A stretch of 55,290 nucleotides of DNA, from the NCBI RefSeq assembly GCF_025351285.1, contig NZ_JANXWG010000131.1, positions 1-55,290 on the forward strand, in the 5' to 3' direction. The notes below the pieces were generated by a model. That model did no database searches. It worked only from the letters and a program-made list of their open reading frames with translations, and was not told where the DNA came from. This DNA is from Novosphingobium sp. GTDB lineage: Bacteria; Pseudomonadota; Alphaproteobacteria; Sphingomonadales; Sphingomonadaceae. Position 1 is the stretch's first letter. Each line of letters begins with the position of its first letter. A program made the translations under genes and the position numbers. Shown here piece after piece: positions 16,315-25,469 of the stretch.

Positions 16315-17126
16315 TGACCAATTCGGCGCAGGATTTCCCGCAAGGCATGGTCTGGCTGGTTGGCGCCGGCCCGGGCGATCCCGAACTGCTGACGCGCAAG
16401 GCCGAGCGACTGATCGCCGCCGCCGACGTGATCTTCTATGACGCGCTGGTGGGTTCCGGCGTGCTCGATCTGGCGCCACGCGGTGTGCGCATGGTGCCGG
16501 TCGGCAAGCGATCCGGCCGCCATTCGAAGGACCAGCCGAGCATCGACCGCCTGCTTTTCGAAGCCGCGCTTTCAGGATTGCGCGTGGTCCGGCTGAAGGG
16601 CGGCGATCCCGCGATCTTCGGCCGTGCCAACGAAGAATTGTCCGCCTGCCGCGCCGCAGGTGTCGCGGTGAAAATCTGCCCCGGGATAACGGCCGCCAGC
16701 GCCGCAGCCGCTTCGATCGGAAATTCGCTCACCTTGCGCGGACTTGCGCGGAAATTGACCTTCGTCACCGCGCATACCCGCGCCGGCGTAGCCCTGGCGC
16801 TCGACTGGAACGCGCTGGCCGATCCCGACGCAACCACGGCGATCTACATGGGCAAGGCCTCTGCTGCCGAAGTGGCGGCGCAGATGATGGCTGCAGGCCT
16901 GCCAGGCAGCACGCCCGCGCTGATGGTCGAAAGCGCCAGCCTGCCCGAAGAACGGATCGTCAGGACGCGACTGGATCTGCTGGGACTGACGGTCCACGCA
17001 ACGGCGTCGGATGGCCCGGCGCTACTGCTGATTGGCCAGGCGATGGGTGCGAGAACCGACGGAGTCACGCAGCCGGCGGCACTTGCAGAGGCCGGTGCTG
17101 TCGGCGGGTCAATCACCCTACCGTAA
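16314..17126 (+). CDS. cobA: Uroporphyrinogen-III C-methyltransferase (SUMT) for siroheme
   Basis: A 270-residue SAM-dependent methyltransferase that converts uroporphyrinogen III to precorrin-2, the first step to siroheme, the prosthetic group of NirB. Family motifs are VWLVGAGPGDPELLTRKAER at the N-terminus, VVRLKGGDPAIFGRANEE, CPGITAASAAAA and a C-terminal GPALLLIGQ. It is a stand-alone methyltransferase with no CysG-type dehydrogenase/ferrochelatase domain, so siroheme completion needs another gene. ATG 16314 overlaps the nasA stop (TGATG). The last codons overlap the end of the convergent DUF6445 gene by 14 bases. Confidence 0.94.
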   Translation: MTNSAQDFPQGMVWLVGAGPGDPELLTRKAERLIAAADVIFYDALVGSGVLDLAPRGVRMVPVGKRSGRHSKDQPSIDRLLFEAALSGLRVVRLKGGDPAIFGRANEELSACRAAGVAVKICPGITAASAAAASIGNSLTLRGLARKLTFVTAHTRAGVALALDWNALADPDATTAIYMGKASAAEVAAQMMAAGLPGSTPALMVESASLPEERIVRTRLDLLGLTVHATASDGPALLLIGQAMGARTDGVTQPAALAEAGAVGGSITLP

Positions 17127-17769
17127 AAAACGCGGTTACCGTCAAGCGGCCCACGCCCGGATCATCCGAAAGGATTGCGCCGGGGCCGATCGCACCGCTG
17201 TGCAATTGCTTGCCGCGATACAGCAACGCCCGGTTGAACCGTCCTTCGACCGACGCGATCCGTTCGAACATCGGAGTATCCCCCACGATGTAACCGGCCG
17301 CTGGCATGCCGAGATGGCGCAGTTCGAAATCCACCTGCGCGAAATACATTTGCCGGTGTTGCTCGCTGATGGTTTCGAATCCTGTCGATCGGTGCCGATA
17401 GAAGGCCGTCCCATCCAGGCAATCGAGCGAAAGGTAATGCACCAGCGCAATCTGGTTCGGCACGAAGGCATCGCAATGCGGCAGGCGCTGCGCCACGCTG
17501 AGCTGGTCGGCGGGCGTGGTCACGATCGAAAAGCTTGCATCGATCATGGCGATCGCACCCGCCAAGCCGAAGGCCTGCTCGATCATCGCCGACATCGTGT
17601 CGAGTCGATCGGATGACCAGTAGCAATCGGGCAACGGTGCCCGCACCCCTGGATAGGTGTTGCGCGCCGGGACGAATGATGCCGCCAAGGCTGCTGCGCG
17701 AAGGGCATCCGGATCGGGGAAAAAATCGTCGATGACGACCAGCGGTTCGCCCCCCAGCCCGATCGTCAT
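17113..17769 (-). CDS. DUF6445 family protein, probable Fe(II)/2-oxoglutarate oxygenase
   Basis: A 218-residue protein that I recognise as DUF6445, which has no established function. A likely iron site is visible: H98-x-D100 (LPHCDAF), a distal H190 (GKQLHSG), and R208 in GRLTVTAFF, placed like the arginine that holds 2-oxoglutarate. The N-terminus (PLVVIDDFFPDPDALRAAAL) also resembles prolyl-hydroxylase-type proteins. DUF6445 genes tend to lie near halogenase/SapC/cupin genes in glucan loci, as here. It is the last gene of the GH3-transporter run. The start at ATG 17769 fits the domain, but no strong ribosome site is seen. The catalytic role is inferred from residues only. Confidence 0.72.
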   Translation of the reverse strand: MTIGLGGEPLVVIDDFFPDPDALRAAALAASFVPARNTYPGVRAPLPDCYWSSDRLDTMSAMIEQAFGLAGAIAMIDASFSIVTTPADQLSVAQRLPHCDAFVPNQIALVHYLSLDCLDGTAFYRHRSTGFETISEQHRQMYFAQVDFELRHLGMPAAGYIVGDTPMFERIASVEGRFNRALLYRGKQLHSGAIGPGAILSDDPGVGRLTVTAFFTVG

Positions 17770-17789
17770 GACGGTAACGTCGGCTTGTC

Positions 17790-19328
17790 TCAACCGTGCG
17801 CGCCCGTGCGGGTTTCGCGGCCAGCCAGGCCGAGCATGACGATGCCGAGGATTGTCGGGGCCAGCAGGGCCAGCGCAGCACCGCCGAGCGTCGGAAACAG
17901 CTTTGCGATGGCAGCAACTTGAACAGCAATGCCGCCGAATTTGCTGCACCCTGCAACCACTCCGGTTGCCCGGCCGCGCACCCCGACCGCAAAGCTTTCT
18001 GCCGTGTAGGGCAGAAGCACGGCGATCGTCCCGTTGGTGCCGACGATCAGGATCGTGACGACCCCGATCAGCAACGGCCGCCAGACCAGCAACTCGGTAG
18101 GAAGCAAGGCGCCGACCAGGCCGATCATGGTCAGCACGACAGTGCCGATCAGCGTCCATTTGCTGCTTAACCGGCTGTAGCACCACGCGGCCAGCGCGGT
18201 GGTGGGAAGTGCGAGTAGCGCGGAACTGGCCAGGACTCCGCTGACCAGCCCCGAACTATAGCCGCGCGCTTGCAGATCCATCGGCAGCCACAGCAGCAGG
18301 CCGAAGTTGACGAAGCTCCACGACAAGGCGGTAACGACGAGTGCCGCTTCGAAGCCACGGTTGCCGGCTTGGCCCGAGTCAACTTGTGGCATGGCGATCC
18401 GTTCGACCTGCTCGAAGCCGAACCTGTCGGCAAGGCGCGAAAGGTCGTTGCTGCGCCCTTGCGCCAGAAGAAATGCCGGGCTTTCGGGTATGAACCGCGC
18501 CAGCACCAGCAGCGCAAGCCCGGTAGGAAAGCCTTGCAACCACAACGAACGCCACCCGTACCCCGGTTCGAGCAGATGCGCCGCCCCCGATGCGGCAAGG
18601 TAGCCCCCGACCAGCCCGGTTCCACCCACCAGAACCAGCACCCAACTGCGGTGGCGCGGCGGAATGATTTCGGCCAGCAGCGTGTAGACCACAGGAAGCA
18701 TCCCACCGGCCGAACTGCCCATCAGGAAGCACATCAGCAGGTTCCACCCGAACGACGGCATCGCCCCGCAGATCGATGTTGCAGCGAACAGGATGGCCGA
18801 AAGCAGGATCGAGACCCGCCGACCATAGGCATCGGCAATCCAGCCCCACACAATCGAACCGACCGCCGTCCCCGTCAGGGCGACGAGCGGCAGCAGCGCG
18901 GCGGTCGATCGTTCGATGCCGTATTCCTTGGCGAGGCCCGGCAGCACGAAACCCAGCGTTGCCGGCTTCATCACGTCGATGATCAGGCCCACAGCCAGGA
19001 CCGCCATCGCGGTTGCGTGCCAGCGATTGAGCGGCGTTCCATCGCGGACCGCAAACAGGACCATGTCATGCTGATCACGCACCGCTACCCTGCCAGGCAA
19101 GGCGCCCCAGCAAGCCATGATCGCGCCAACCGCGATCATCGCCATGCCGGCCAGCATCGGTGTATCGACGGGCATGCCGACGAGGCGATTGCCCATGGCA
19201 TGCGCTTCCACCAGCATCGGCACGTGGAGCAGGACGCCAAGACTGATCACCGCGCAACCGAGCCAGAACCACCCGGCGCGGTTGGAACCGCTTGCTGCGG
19301 AAGCTGAGTGGCTGGCTTCGGCGGCCAT
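17790..19328 (-). CDS. MFS transporter (sugar-porter-like)
   Basis: A 512-residue membrane protein with about 12-14 helices. MFS signatures include GWIADAYGRRVSILLSA between helices 2 and 3 and RHRSWVLVLVGG. The N-terminal hydrophobic pair before the first MFS helix is longer than usual. The ATG at 19328 overlaps the stop of the preceding FucP-like gene (TGATG). Its place after GH3 and another sugar transporter suggests uptake of glucan breakdown products, but the substrate cannot be read from the sequence. Confidence 0.82.
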   Translation of the reverse strand: MAAEASHSASAASGSNRAGWFWLGCAVISLGVLLHVPMLVEAHAMGNRLVGMPVDTPMLAGMAMIAVGAIMACWGALPGRVAVRDQHDMVLFAVRDGTPLNRWHATAMAVLAVGLIIDVMKPATLGFVLPGLAKEYGIERSTAALLPLVALTGTAVGSIVWGWIADAYGRRVSILLSAILFAATSICGAMPSFGWNLLMCFLMGSSAGGMLPVVYTLLAEIIPPRHRSWVLVLVGGTGLVGGYLAASGAAHLLEPGYGWRSLWLQGFPTGLALLVLARFIPESPAFLLAQGRSNDLSRLADRFGFEQVERIAMPQVDSGQAGNRGFEAALVVTALSWSFVNFGLLLWLPMDLQARGYSSGLVSGVLASSALLALPTTALAAWCYSRLSSKWTLIGTVVLTMIGLVGALLPTELLVWRPLLIGVVTILIVGTNGTIAVLLPYTAESFAVGVRGRATGVVAGCSKFGGIAVQVAAIAKLFPTLGGAALALLAPTILGIVMLGLAGRETRTGAHG

Positions 19329-20626
19329 CAGGATCCTGCCGGTCGTCTCGCGTAAAATCCGAAAGCCGCGATCACGGCATAGCAGATTGCCGGCAAGACC
19401 AGTGCCGTGGCCAGGCTGCCCGTTGCATCGGCAATGGCGCCGGTCAGCAACGGAATGACCGCACCGCCGAAGATCGCGACGTTGATGATGCCCGAACCGT
19501 CGGCTGCCCGCGCGCCGAGCTGTTCGGACGCCAGCGAAAAGATCGTCGGAAACATCACCGAATTGACCAGACCGATCGCCAGCAAACTGTAGCCCGACGT
19601 GGCTCCGCTGGTGCTGGTCGAGATAAGCAGAAGCGCGATTGCGCTCATCGCCACGGCCGCCAGCACCTTGCCCGGACTGGCCAGGCGCAACACGCCCGAA
19701 CCGATGAACCGGCCGACCATAGCCCCGCCCCAGTAAAGCCCGATCATCTTGCCGGCCGATTCCTGCGCAAGCCCCATGACGTCGGCCTGCTTGAGATAGT
19801 TGACGACGAGCGAGCCGATCGAAACCTCGGCGCCGACGTAAAGGAAGATGCACAGCGCCCCGAATCCGAAGCGCGGCCGCTTGAGCAAGTCGAACCCGAC
19901 AAGGCCGCCACTTTGTTCGTGGCTTTCGCCCTGCAGCGCATCGCGGAAATGCCAGACCGCGGCGGCCACGAGGGCAAGCGCGACCGCAAGGCCAAGATAG
20001 CCGTGCACGATCGCCTGACTTTCTGCGGTACGATAGGCATCGAGCTGCGCGCCCGATAGCTGGCCCACGCTGATCTTCGCCAGCCCGCCCAGGATCAGGA
20101 TCGATCCGAAGTAGGGAAACAGCGTGGTGCCTAGCGAATTGAACGCCTGCGCAAAGGTCAGCCGGCTGCTCGCGGTTGCGGGCTTGCCCAGCATCGAAAT
20201 CAGCGGATTGGCGACGACCTGCACGAACACCACCCCGCTCGCCAGCACGAACAGCGCAGCCAGGAACACGCCGTAAGTCGCGGTCTGGCTGGCCGGGATG
20301 AACAGCAGGCAGCCGGCCATCATCGTCAGCAATCCGGCCACGGCGCCGCGCATGTAGCCGATTTTCTTGACCAGCCGGGCGCCCGGAATACCCACGATCG
20401 CGTATGCGGTGAAGAAGCAGAACTGCACCAGCATGGCCTGGGTGTAGTTGAGCGTGAAAAGTTCCTTCAGCTTGGGAATGATCACGTCGTTCAGACTGGT
20501 GATCCCTCCGAAGATGAAGAACAACCCCATCACGAACAGCCGAAGCTGAGGCGCATCGACGTGCGCAGAGTCATCGCCTCTGCCGACAACGCCAGGCGCC
20601 GCCGTTCCCGCGGGAACAAGTGCCAT
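19328..20626 (-). CDS. Glucose/galactose-type MFS symporter (FucP/GluP family)
   Basis: A 432-residue MFS permease of the fucose/glucose/galactose:H+ symporter family. FFIFGGITSLNDVIIPKLKE in helix 1 and VQVVANPLISMLG with FAQAFNSLGTTLFPYFGS in helices 4-5 are family hallmarks. It is the likely importer of glucose released by the GH3 enzyme, whose gene lies 21 bases upstream. The start is ATG 20626 with GGGAGAG before it. Its stop overlaps the next MFS gene. Confidence 0.88.
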   Translation of the reverse strand: MALVPAGTAAPGVVGRGDDSAHVDAPQLRLFVMGLFFIFGGITSLNDVIIPKLKELFTLNYTQAMLVQFCFFTAYAIVGIPGARLVKKIGYMRGAVAGLLTMMAGCLLFIPASQTATYGVFLAALFVLASGVVFVQVVANPLISMLGKPATASSRLTFAQAFNSLGTTLFPYFGSILILGGLAKISVGQLSGAQLDAYRTAESQAIVHGYLGLAVALALVAAAVWHFRDALQGESHEQSGGLVGFDLLKRPRFGFGALCIFLYVGAEVSIGSLVVNYLKQADVMGLAQESAGKMIGLYWGGAMVGRFIGSGVLRLASPGKVLAAVAMSAIALLLISTSTSGATSGYSLLAIGLVNSVMFPTIFSLASEQLGARAADGSGIINVAIFGGAVIPLLTGAIADATGSLATALVLPAICYAVIAAFGFYARRPAGS

Positions 20627-20647
20627 CGATGTGCTCTCCCTTATGGT

Positions 20648-23098
20648 TTATCGTGACTTGGGCGGACAGGGAAGCGACGCGCCGATCGCTTCGATCCTGG
20701 CACCGCGCAAGGTAGCCGTGAATCCCTTTGCGGCAACGATCCGGATCGGAGTTCCCACAGCCTTGAGGTCTGCGCCGGCTTCCTTGAAACACCGCAGCGG
20801 CACAAGCGTCTGCACGACCTTGCCGTTCGGCCCCGAGCGAAGCTGGTTGCCGATATCGAGCGCGGCCCCGCCGAACGCCACATCGACCGGCCCGGTGGGC
20901 GCCGCATCGATGCGCCAGTCGAGCCGCAGCACAAACCCCTCGTCGAGCTGGCGCATCAGATCGACCGCGGGACCGTCGATGGTCACCGCGCCGCGATCCT
21001 GCCACGAAAACTGGCGCGCATCTTCCTGTGCGGAAAGATCCATCGCGCGCGAGGTAACCGTGTTGTCCAAAGTCAGCCGCCACGGCGATGGCACCAGCCC
21101 GCGCGAGACGTAGACGTCCTCGCTGGCTGCAGCGACCAGATCGACGCGCGGGTCTTCGTTCACGCGGCCCAGATTGGCTGGATGGGCGTAATCGAGCCCG
21201 TAGCCCGCCGGAAACAGCGGACGGCGGATCGGCGAAATGGCATCGCCGGGCCAGGCAAACGGCAATCGCCCGGTGAAATCGCGAACCGGCTTCCCGTCGC
21301 GTCCTGCCACCACCACGTCGGCGACGCCGGCGCCTTGCGTGCCGGGCAACCATGCTGCCACAAAGGCATCCGATGCATTGATCAGCGAACCGGTGAACAG
21401 CGGCCTGCCCGAAAGAAACACCGAAACCACCCGGATCCCTTGCGCCTTGAGGCGGGCGACAAGATCCTGTTCGCCTTCGCGCGACCGGAAGGCCAGGTCC
21501 GGACGATCGCCCTGATATTCGGCATAAGGCGGCTCGCCGTAAATCACGACCGCCACATCGGGCTTTCCCGACCATTTGCCATCGGCGGCAAGCGTGGCCT
21601 GCCCACCCGCCGCGACGACCGCTGACGCAATGGCGCGACCGACCGTCTGGCCATTGGGAAAATCGCCGGCGGTGGTGTCGGTGCCTTGCCAGGTGATGGT
21701 CCAGCCGCCCGCCTGCATGGCCATGCTGTCCGCGCCGGGGCCGGTGATCAGCACCCGCGAACCCGCGCGAAGCGGCAGTATCCCGCCGTTGTTCTTGAGC
21801 AGGACCAATGACCGCGCAGCGGCTTCGCGGGCCAGCGCCAAGTGTTCGGGCGTACCGATTGCCGCAAGGTTGCCGCGCTCCACCGGTACGGGATCGAGCA
21901 GCCCCAGCTTGGCCTTGACCCGCAGGATCCGGCGGACCGCATCGTCGATCCGCGCCATCGGCAACGTCCCGGCGCGGGCCTCACGGACGGTCGCGGCGAA
22001 CAGGCCCTTCCAACTGTCGGGCGCCATGGCCAAGTCGAGCCCGGCGGCAAACGACTGCGGGCAATCGGTGACCAGGCAACCGGGCACTTGGCCGTGGCCA
22101 TTCCAGTCCCCGACAACCAGGCCCATGAAGCCCATGCGCCCCTTGAGCACATCGGTCAGCAGGCTGGCGTTGCCGTGGTTCTTGACCCCGTTCCAGCTCG
22201 AAAAGCTGGCCATGACCGTCAGCGCGCCGGCATCGATCGCGGCGGGGTAGCCCTGGGCATGGCGGGCCACCAGTTGCGCTTCCGGGATTCGGGCATCGCC
22301 CTGGTCCTTGCCATCGGCGGTGCCACCATCGGCCAGGAAATGCTTGGCGGTGGCGGCAACATGGTCGGGTCCGATCGGCTTGCCCGCCATCATCGGCCCC
22401 TGCAGGCCGAGTGTCATGGCACGCGCATATCTGGCCACCAGCGCAGGGTCGCCGGCATAGCCTTCGTACGTCCGCCCCCAGCGCACATCCTGCGGGACCG
22501 CGAGCGTTGGCGCGAAGGTCCATTCGATGCCGGTCGCCGCCACTTCGGCCGCCGTCGCGGCACCGATCCTCTGGATCAGCGCAGGATCGCGTGTCGCGCC
22601 GAGTGCGATGTTGTGCGGAAAGATCGTTGCACCCGGCAAGTTCGAATGGCCGTGGACCGCATCGACACCGAACAGGATCGGGATACCGGCCCCGCTTTTG
22701 CGCGAAGCGTCACGGTACTCTGAAACAAGGCGCTTCCACGTCGCAGCATCAGCGCGCTCATCGCCATAAGGACCCGAGTTGCCGCCGGCGAGGATGGAGC
22801 CGAGCGGATAATCGTGCAGGTCTGCCGGCGTGATCGCGGAGATATCGGCCTGGATCATCTGCCCGACCTTCTGTTCGATCGTCATGCGAGACAGCATTGC
22901 GGTGATCCGGGCTTCGGTCGCCTTGTCGGAAATCGCGGCCGGGCTGTGTGCGGCAGGCCATAGCCCGGGATGCGCCCGGACCGCGGGCGTCTTGATCGCC
23001 GAAACCGTCCGGGTTGCCGAAGCCGTCCGGGTTGCCGAAGCCGAGGCGCAGCCAGTCGTCAGCAAGCCCATCGCCAGGAGCACGCGCCAGAAAATCAT
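20648..23098 (-). CDS. GH3 exo-beta-glucosidase, lipoprotein
   Basis: An 816-residue glycoside hydrolase family 3 enzyme of the exo-1,3/1,4-beta-glucosidase (ExoP-like) type. A lipobox (LLTTGC, Cys17) indicates membrane anchoring. The TIM barrel carries GVDAVHGHSN and KHFLADGGT with D331 in VVGDWNGHGQ as the expected nucleophile. The alpha/beta sandwich and a C-terminal beta domain follow. Residues 18-36 come from an 18-base tandem repeat. ATG 23098 follows GAGGG and is preferred over a TTG four codons earlier. Two candidate LacI operators lie upstream. It probably releases glucose from oligosaccharides cut by the GH16 enzyme. Confidence 0.92.
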   Translation of the reverse strand: MIFWRVLLAMGLLTTGCASASATRTASATRTVSAIKTPAVRAHPGLWPAAHSPAAISDKATEARITAMLSRMTIEQKVGQMIQADISAITPADLHDYPLGSILAGGNSGPYGDERADAATWKRLVSEYRDASRKSGAGIPILFGVDAVHGHSNLPGATIFPHNIALGATRDPALIQRIGAATAAEVAATGIEWTFAPTLAVPQDVRWGRTYEGYAGDPALVARYARAMTLGLQGPMMAGKPIGPDHVAATAKHFLADGGTADGKDQGDARIPEAQLVARHAQGYPAAIDAGALTVMASFSSWNGVKNHGNASLLTDVLKGRMGFMGLVVGDWNGHGQVPGCLVTDCPQSFAAGLDLAMAPDSWKGLFAATVREARAGTLPMARIDDAVRRILRVKAKLGLLDPVPVERGNLAAIGTPEHLALAREAAARSLVLLKNNGGILPLRAGSRVLITGPGADSMAMQAGGWTITWQGTDTTAGDFPNGQTVGRAIASAVVAAGGQATLAADGKWSGKPDVAVVIYGEPPYAEYQGDRPDLAFRSREGEQDLVARLKAQGIRVVSVFLSGRPLFTGSLINASDAFVAAWLPGTQGAGVADVVVAGRDGKPVRDFTGRLPFAWPGDAISPIRRPLFPAGYGLDYAHPANLGRVNEDPRVDLVAAASEDVYVSRGLVPSPWRLTLDNTVTSRAMDLSAQEDARQFSWQDRGAVTIDGPAVDLMRQLDEGFVLRLDWRIDAAPTGPVDVAFGGAALDIGNQLRSGPNGKVVQTLVPLRCFKEAGADLKAVGTPIRIVAAKGFTATLRGARIEAIGASLPCPPKSR
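23001..23046. repeat. 18-bp tandem repeat in the GH3 linker
   Basis: GAARCCGTCCGGGTTGCC occurs twice in tandem (23001-23018 and 23019-23036, one base different) and begins a third time. It encodes the ATRTAS/ATRTVS repeat just after the lipidated cysteine, where length changes should be tolerated. Confidence 0.7.
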
Positions 23099-23121
23099 GG
23101 AAACCCTCAATCCCGTAACGG

Positions 23122-23158
23122 TGTGACCGTTGTCGATCTGATCGTGTGAACGTTATCA
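23122..23158. promoter_or_regulatory. Paired LacI-type operator candidates upstream of GH3
   Basis: TGTGAACGTTATCA (23145-23158) and a weaker TGTGACCGTTGTCG (23122-23135) are spaced 23 bases apart. The AACGTT centre fits LacI-family operators. Near-identical sites lie upstream of the TonB receptor (34288-34318), and the LacI gene itself is at 24402-25466. Confidence 0.6.
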
Positions 23159-23200
23159 ATCGGTGACTGACACACGGGACCCGCAAAATCAAGCGTGCTG

Positions 23201-24397
23201 TCAGGTGCGGCGGGGAAACGAGACCAGAAGCAGGCCCGCCACCGCGGCAAGGGCGGACAGGACCAGCAAAAGTCCCGAAAAGCCGAAGCGCGGCACCAGC
23301 GCCAGGGTCAGCCACGGCATGAACAACGAAGGCACCGTGTTGGTCAGGTTGAACACGCCAAGATCCCGGCCGCGCCGATCGGATCGTGTCAGCACGCGAA
23401 GCGTTTGAGCCGAATGCAGGGCGAGGAAGATCGACGTCGCCAGCCCGAACAGCGCATAAGCCCCGATCGCGGCCGGCAGGGACTGCGCGAACGCCATCCC
23501 CATCAGGCCGACGCACGACAGCGCCGAGCACACGATCAGCGGAACCACCGGGCGGCGGTGCCGGTCGGCCCATTGCCCGGTCCACACCGCTACGGGCGCG
23601 GAAAGCACCAGGACCACGCTCAGGATGCGGGCGGTGCGGCTGTCGCTCATCGCCGGATCGATCGAGCGGAACCAGAAATAGAGGTACGAAAACAACGCGG
23701 CTTCGGCCACCTGCACGGCCAGACGCGCCAGCCACATCCGCTGCTTTGCACCATTGCGATCGAGCAGACCATCGGGGTGCTCAGGCACAACCGTTTTTTC
23801 AGGAGATGGCACCGGCTCCTCGACAGGTTCGGGCGATCCGATCGTCAGCACCGGCACCACGCACGCCGCCACGATCAGCGCGACCAGCCACAGCCTGCCG
23901 TCGGCCGGAGCCAGCCCCGGAATCGTCACGAACGCTCCTGCCAATGCCCCGCACCCCGGCGCAAAGGCCAGAAGCCCGCCCAGCAAGCCCTTCTGGCTGT
24001 GCGGAACGCTATCCCCGGCCCATGCCGAAAGCGGCGCCAGCATCATGTTGAGGCCAAGTTGCCAGGCCAGCACGATGGCGATCATGCTCACCAGACCCGT
24101 CGCCCGGGTCACTGCCACGAGCAGGCAGCACGAGACAATCAGTCCCAGCCATATCCACCCCCGGCGATTGCCGGTGATATCGCTGAGATAGCCAAAGCCG
24201 ATATGCCCCAGGCTGGCCGCGATGGCGCCGGCGAAGGCAATATAGGCCAGCCAGGTCACTTCGCCACCAGCCCCCGCAAGCAGCGAAACCTTCACGGGCA
24301 GCAGGATGGTCAGGAACGGGACATAGGCGACTGACCCTCCGGCCCAGGCCAGTGCATAGAGCAGCAGGAAGCGGTTCGATTGCCGTGACCCGGCCAT
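23201..24397 (-). CDS. MFS transporter (oligosaccharide-type)
   Basis: A 398-residue MFS protein with about 12 helices and a charged central loop (SPEPVEEPVPSPEKT). The GFGYLSDITGNRRGWIWLGL loop is the MFS motif between helices 2 and 3. It follows the LacI gene by four bases and so ends the halogenase-GH16-lacI operon. It probably imports disaccharides or oligosaccharides from the glucan. The substrate is not readable from the sequence. Confidence 0.82.
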   Translation of the reverse strand: MAGSRQSNRFLLLYALAWAGGSVAYVPFLTILLPVKVSLLAGAGGEVTWLAYIAFAGAIAASLGHIGFGYLSDITGNRRGWIWLGLIVSCCLLVAVTRATGLVSMIAIVLAWQLGLNMMLAPLSAWAGDSVPHSQKGLLGGLLAFAPGCGALAGAFVTIPGLAPADGRLWLVALIVAACVVPVLTIGSPEPVEEPVPSPEKTVVPEHPDGLLDRNGAKQRMWLARLAVQVAEAALFSYLYFWFRSIDPAMSDSRTARILSVVLVLSAPVAVWTGQWADRHRRPVVPLIVCSALSCVGLMGMAFAQSLPAAIGAYALFGLATSIFLALHSAQTLRVLTRSDRRGRDLGVFNLTNTVPSLFMPWLTLALVPRFGFSGLLLVLSALAAVAGLLLVSFPRRT

Positions 24398-24401
24398 CGG
24401 G

Positions 24402-25466
24402 TTAGCGGACCGGCTGCGGCGGAAAGCTTGCGACCGAGCCCCGTTCGACGATGCTGGCGGCGATAACCGTCAGCAATTTGGGTGCTGACTCACCGCTTTG
24501 CGAGGCGATGATCATCTCCACCGCCTTGGATGCGGTTGCAGCGATCGGCTGATCGATCGCGGTCAGCGGCGGCTGGGTGAAATGCATCAGCGGCGAATTG
24601 TCGAAGCTGATTACCGACAGGTCCTGCGGCACGCGCAAATCCAGCGAACGCGCAACTTCAAGCGTTGCCAGCGCCATCTGGTCATTGCTGGCGATGATCG
24701 CGCTGGGCGGTTCTGAAGATTCGAGCAGCCTGCGCGCCGCGCGTTCACCCGAAGCGTAAGTGAAATCGCCCGTCTCGAGCAAGCCGGCGGTGCCGAGCCC
24801 GGCCTCGGCCATGGCTGCCGTCCAGCCATCGACCCGCCAGGCGCTGAGATTGTATTCGGATGACCCGGCAATGAAACCGATGCGCCGGTGCCCGCGTTCG
24901 GCAAGGTAGCGGGTGGCCGCCCGCGCCGATCCTTCGTCATCCATCGAAATGGGCAGGCCCGCGCCGTCGCCTTTCGAACCGATGCGCGCGAACGGGATGT
25001 CGTGCCCGGCCAGCAAGCGCACGAGCTGCGGATTGTCCGAATGCGGCGGAGTCAGGATGATGCCGTCGGGCTGGAGCGCGGCGATGGCCGCAAGGAGTTC
25101 GCGCTCGACATGGTCGCTGTGCGTGTCTACCAGTTCGACGATCATGCGATAGCCGTGTTCGGCGCACTTGAGCATGCCGCCCAACAGCATCTGGTCAACC
25201 CAGTCGGTGCCCTGGCGCGCGCGCCAGTCCGCGATCGTGCGTTCACGATCGTTGAGCGCCAGGATCAGATAGGATCGCGAACCGCTCATCCGCTGGGCGG
25301 CGATCGAGGGCACGTAGCCCAGCTTGTCGATCGATTCCTGCACCCGCTGCTTCATTTCCGGGCGCACGTTGGGTTCATTGTTGATGACGCGGCTCACCGT
25401 CTGCAACGACACGCCCGCGTCCGCTGCGACATGCTTGATCGTGACCGCCTGACGACGCCTCGCCAT
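24402..25466 (-). CDS. LacI-family transcriptional repressor
   Basis: A 354-residue regulator. The N-terminal LacI helix-turn-helix and hinge are clear (TIKHVAADAGVSLQTVSRVI, then GYVPSIAAQRMSG). A periplasmic-binding-protein-like sugar domain with ISMDDEGSARAATRYL and IIASNDQMALATLEVARS follows. It is encoded in the operon between GH16 and an MFS gene (3- and 4-base gaps). Paired AACGTT-centred operators upstream of the GH3 and TonB receptor genes are its likely targets. The effector is probably a glucan-derived sugar. Specificity is inferred. Confidence 0.92.
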   Translation of the reverse strand: MARRRQAVTIKHVAADAGVSLQTVSRVINNEPNVRPEMKQRVQESIDKLGYVPSIAAQRMSGSRSYLILALNDRERTIADWRARQGTDWVDQMLLGGMLKCAEHGYRMIVELVDTHSDHVERELLAAIAALQPDGIILTPPHSDNPQLVRLLAGHDIPFARIGSKGDGAGLPISMDDEGSARAATRYLAERGHRRIGFIAGSSEYNLSAWRVDGWTAAMAEAGLGTAGLLETGDFTYASGERAARRLLESSEPPSAIIASNDQMALATLEVARSLDLRVPQDLSVISFDNSPLMHFTQPPLTAIDQPIAATASKAVEMIIASQSGESAPKLLTVIAASIVERGSVASFPPQPVR

Positions 25467-25469
25467 GCG

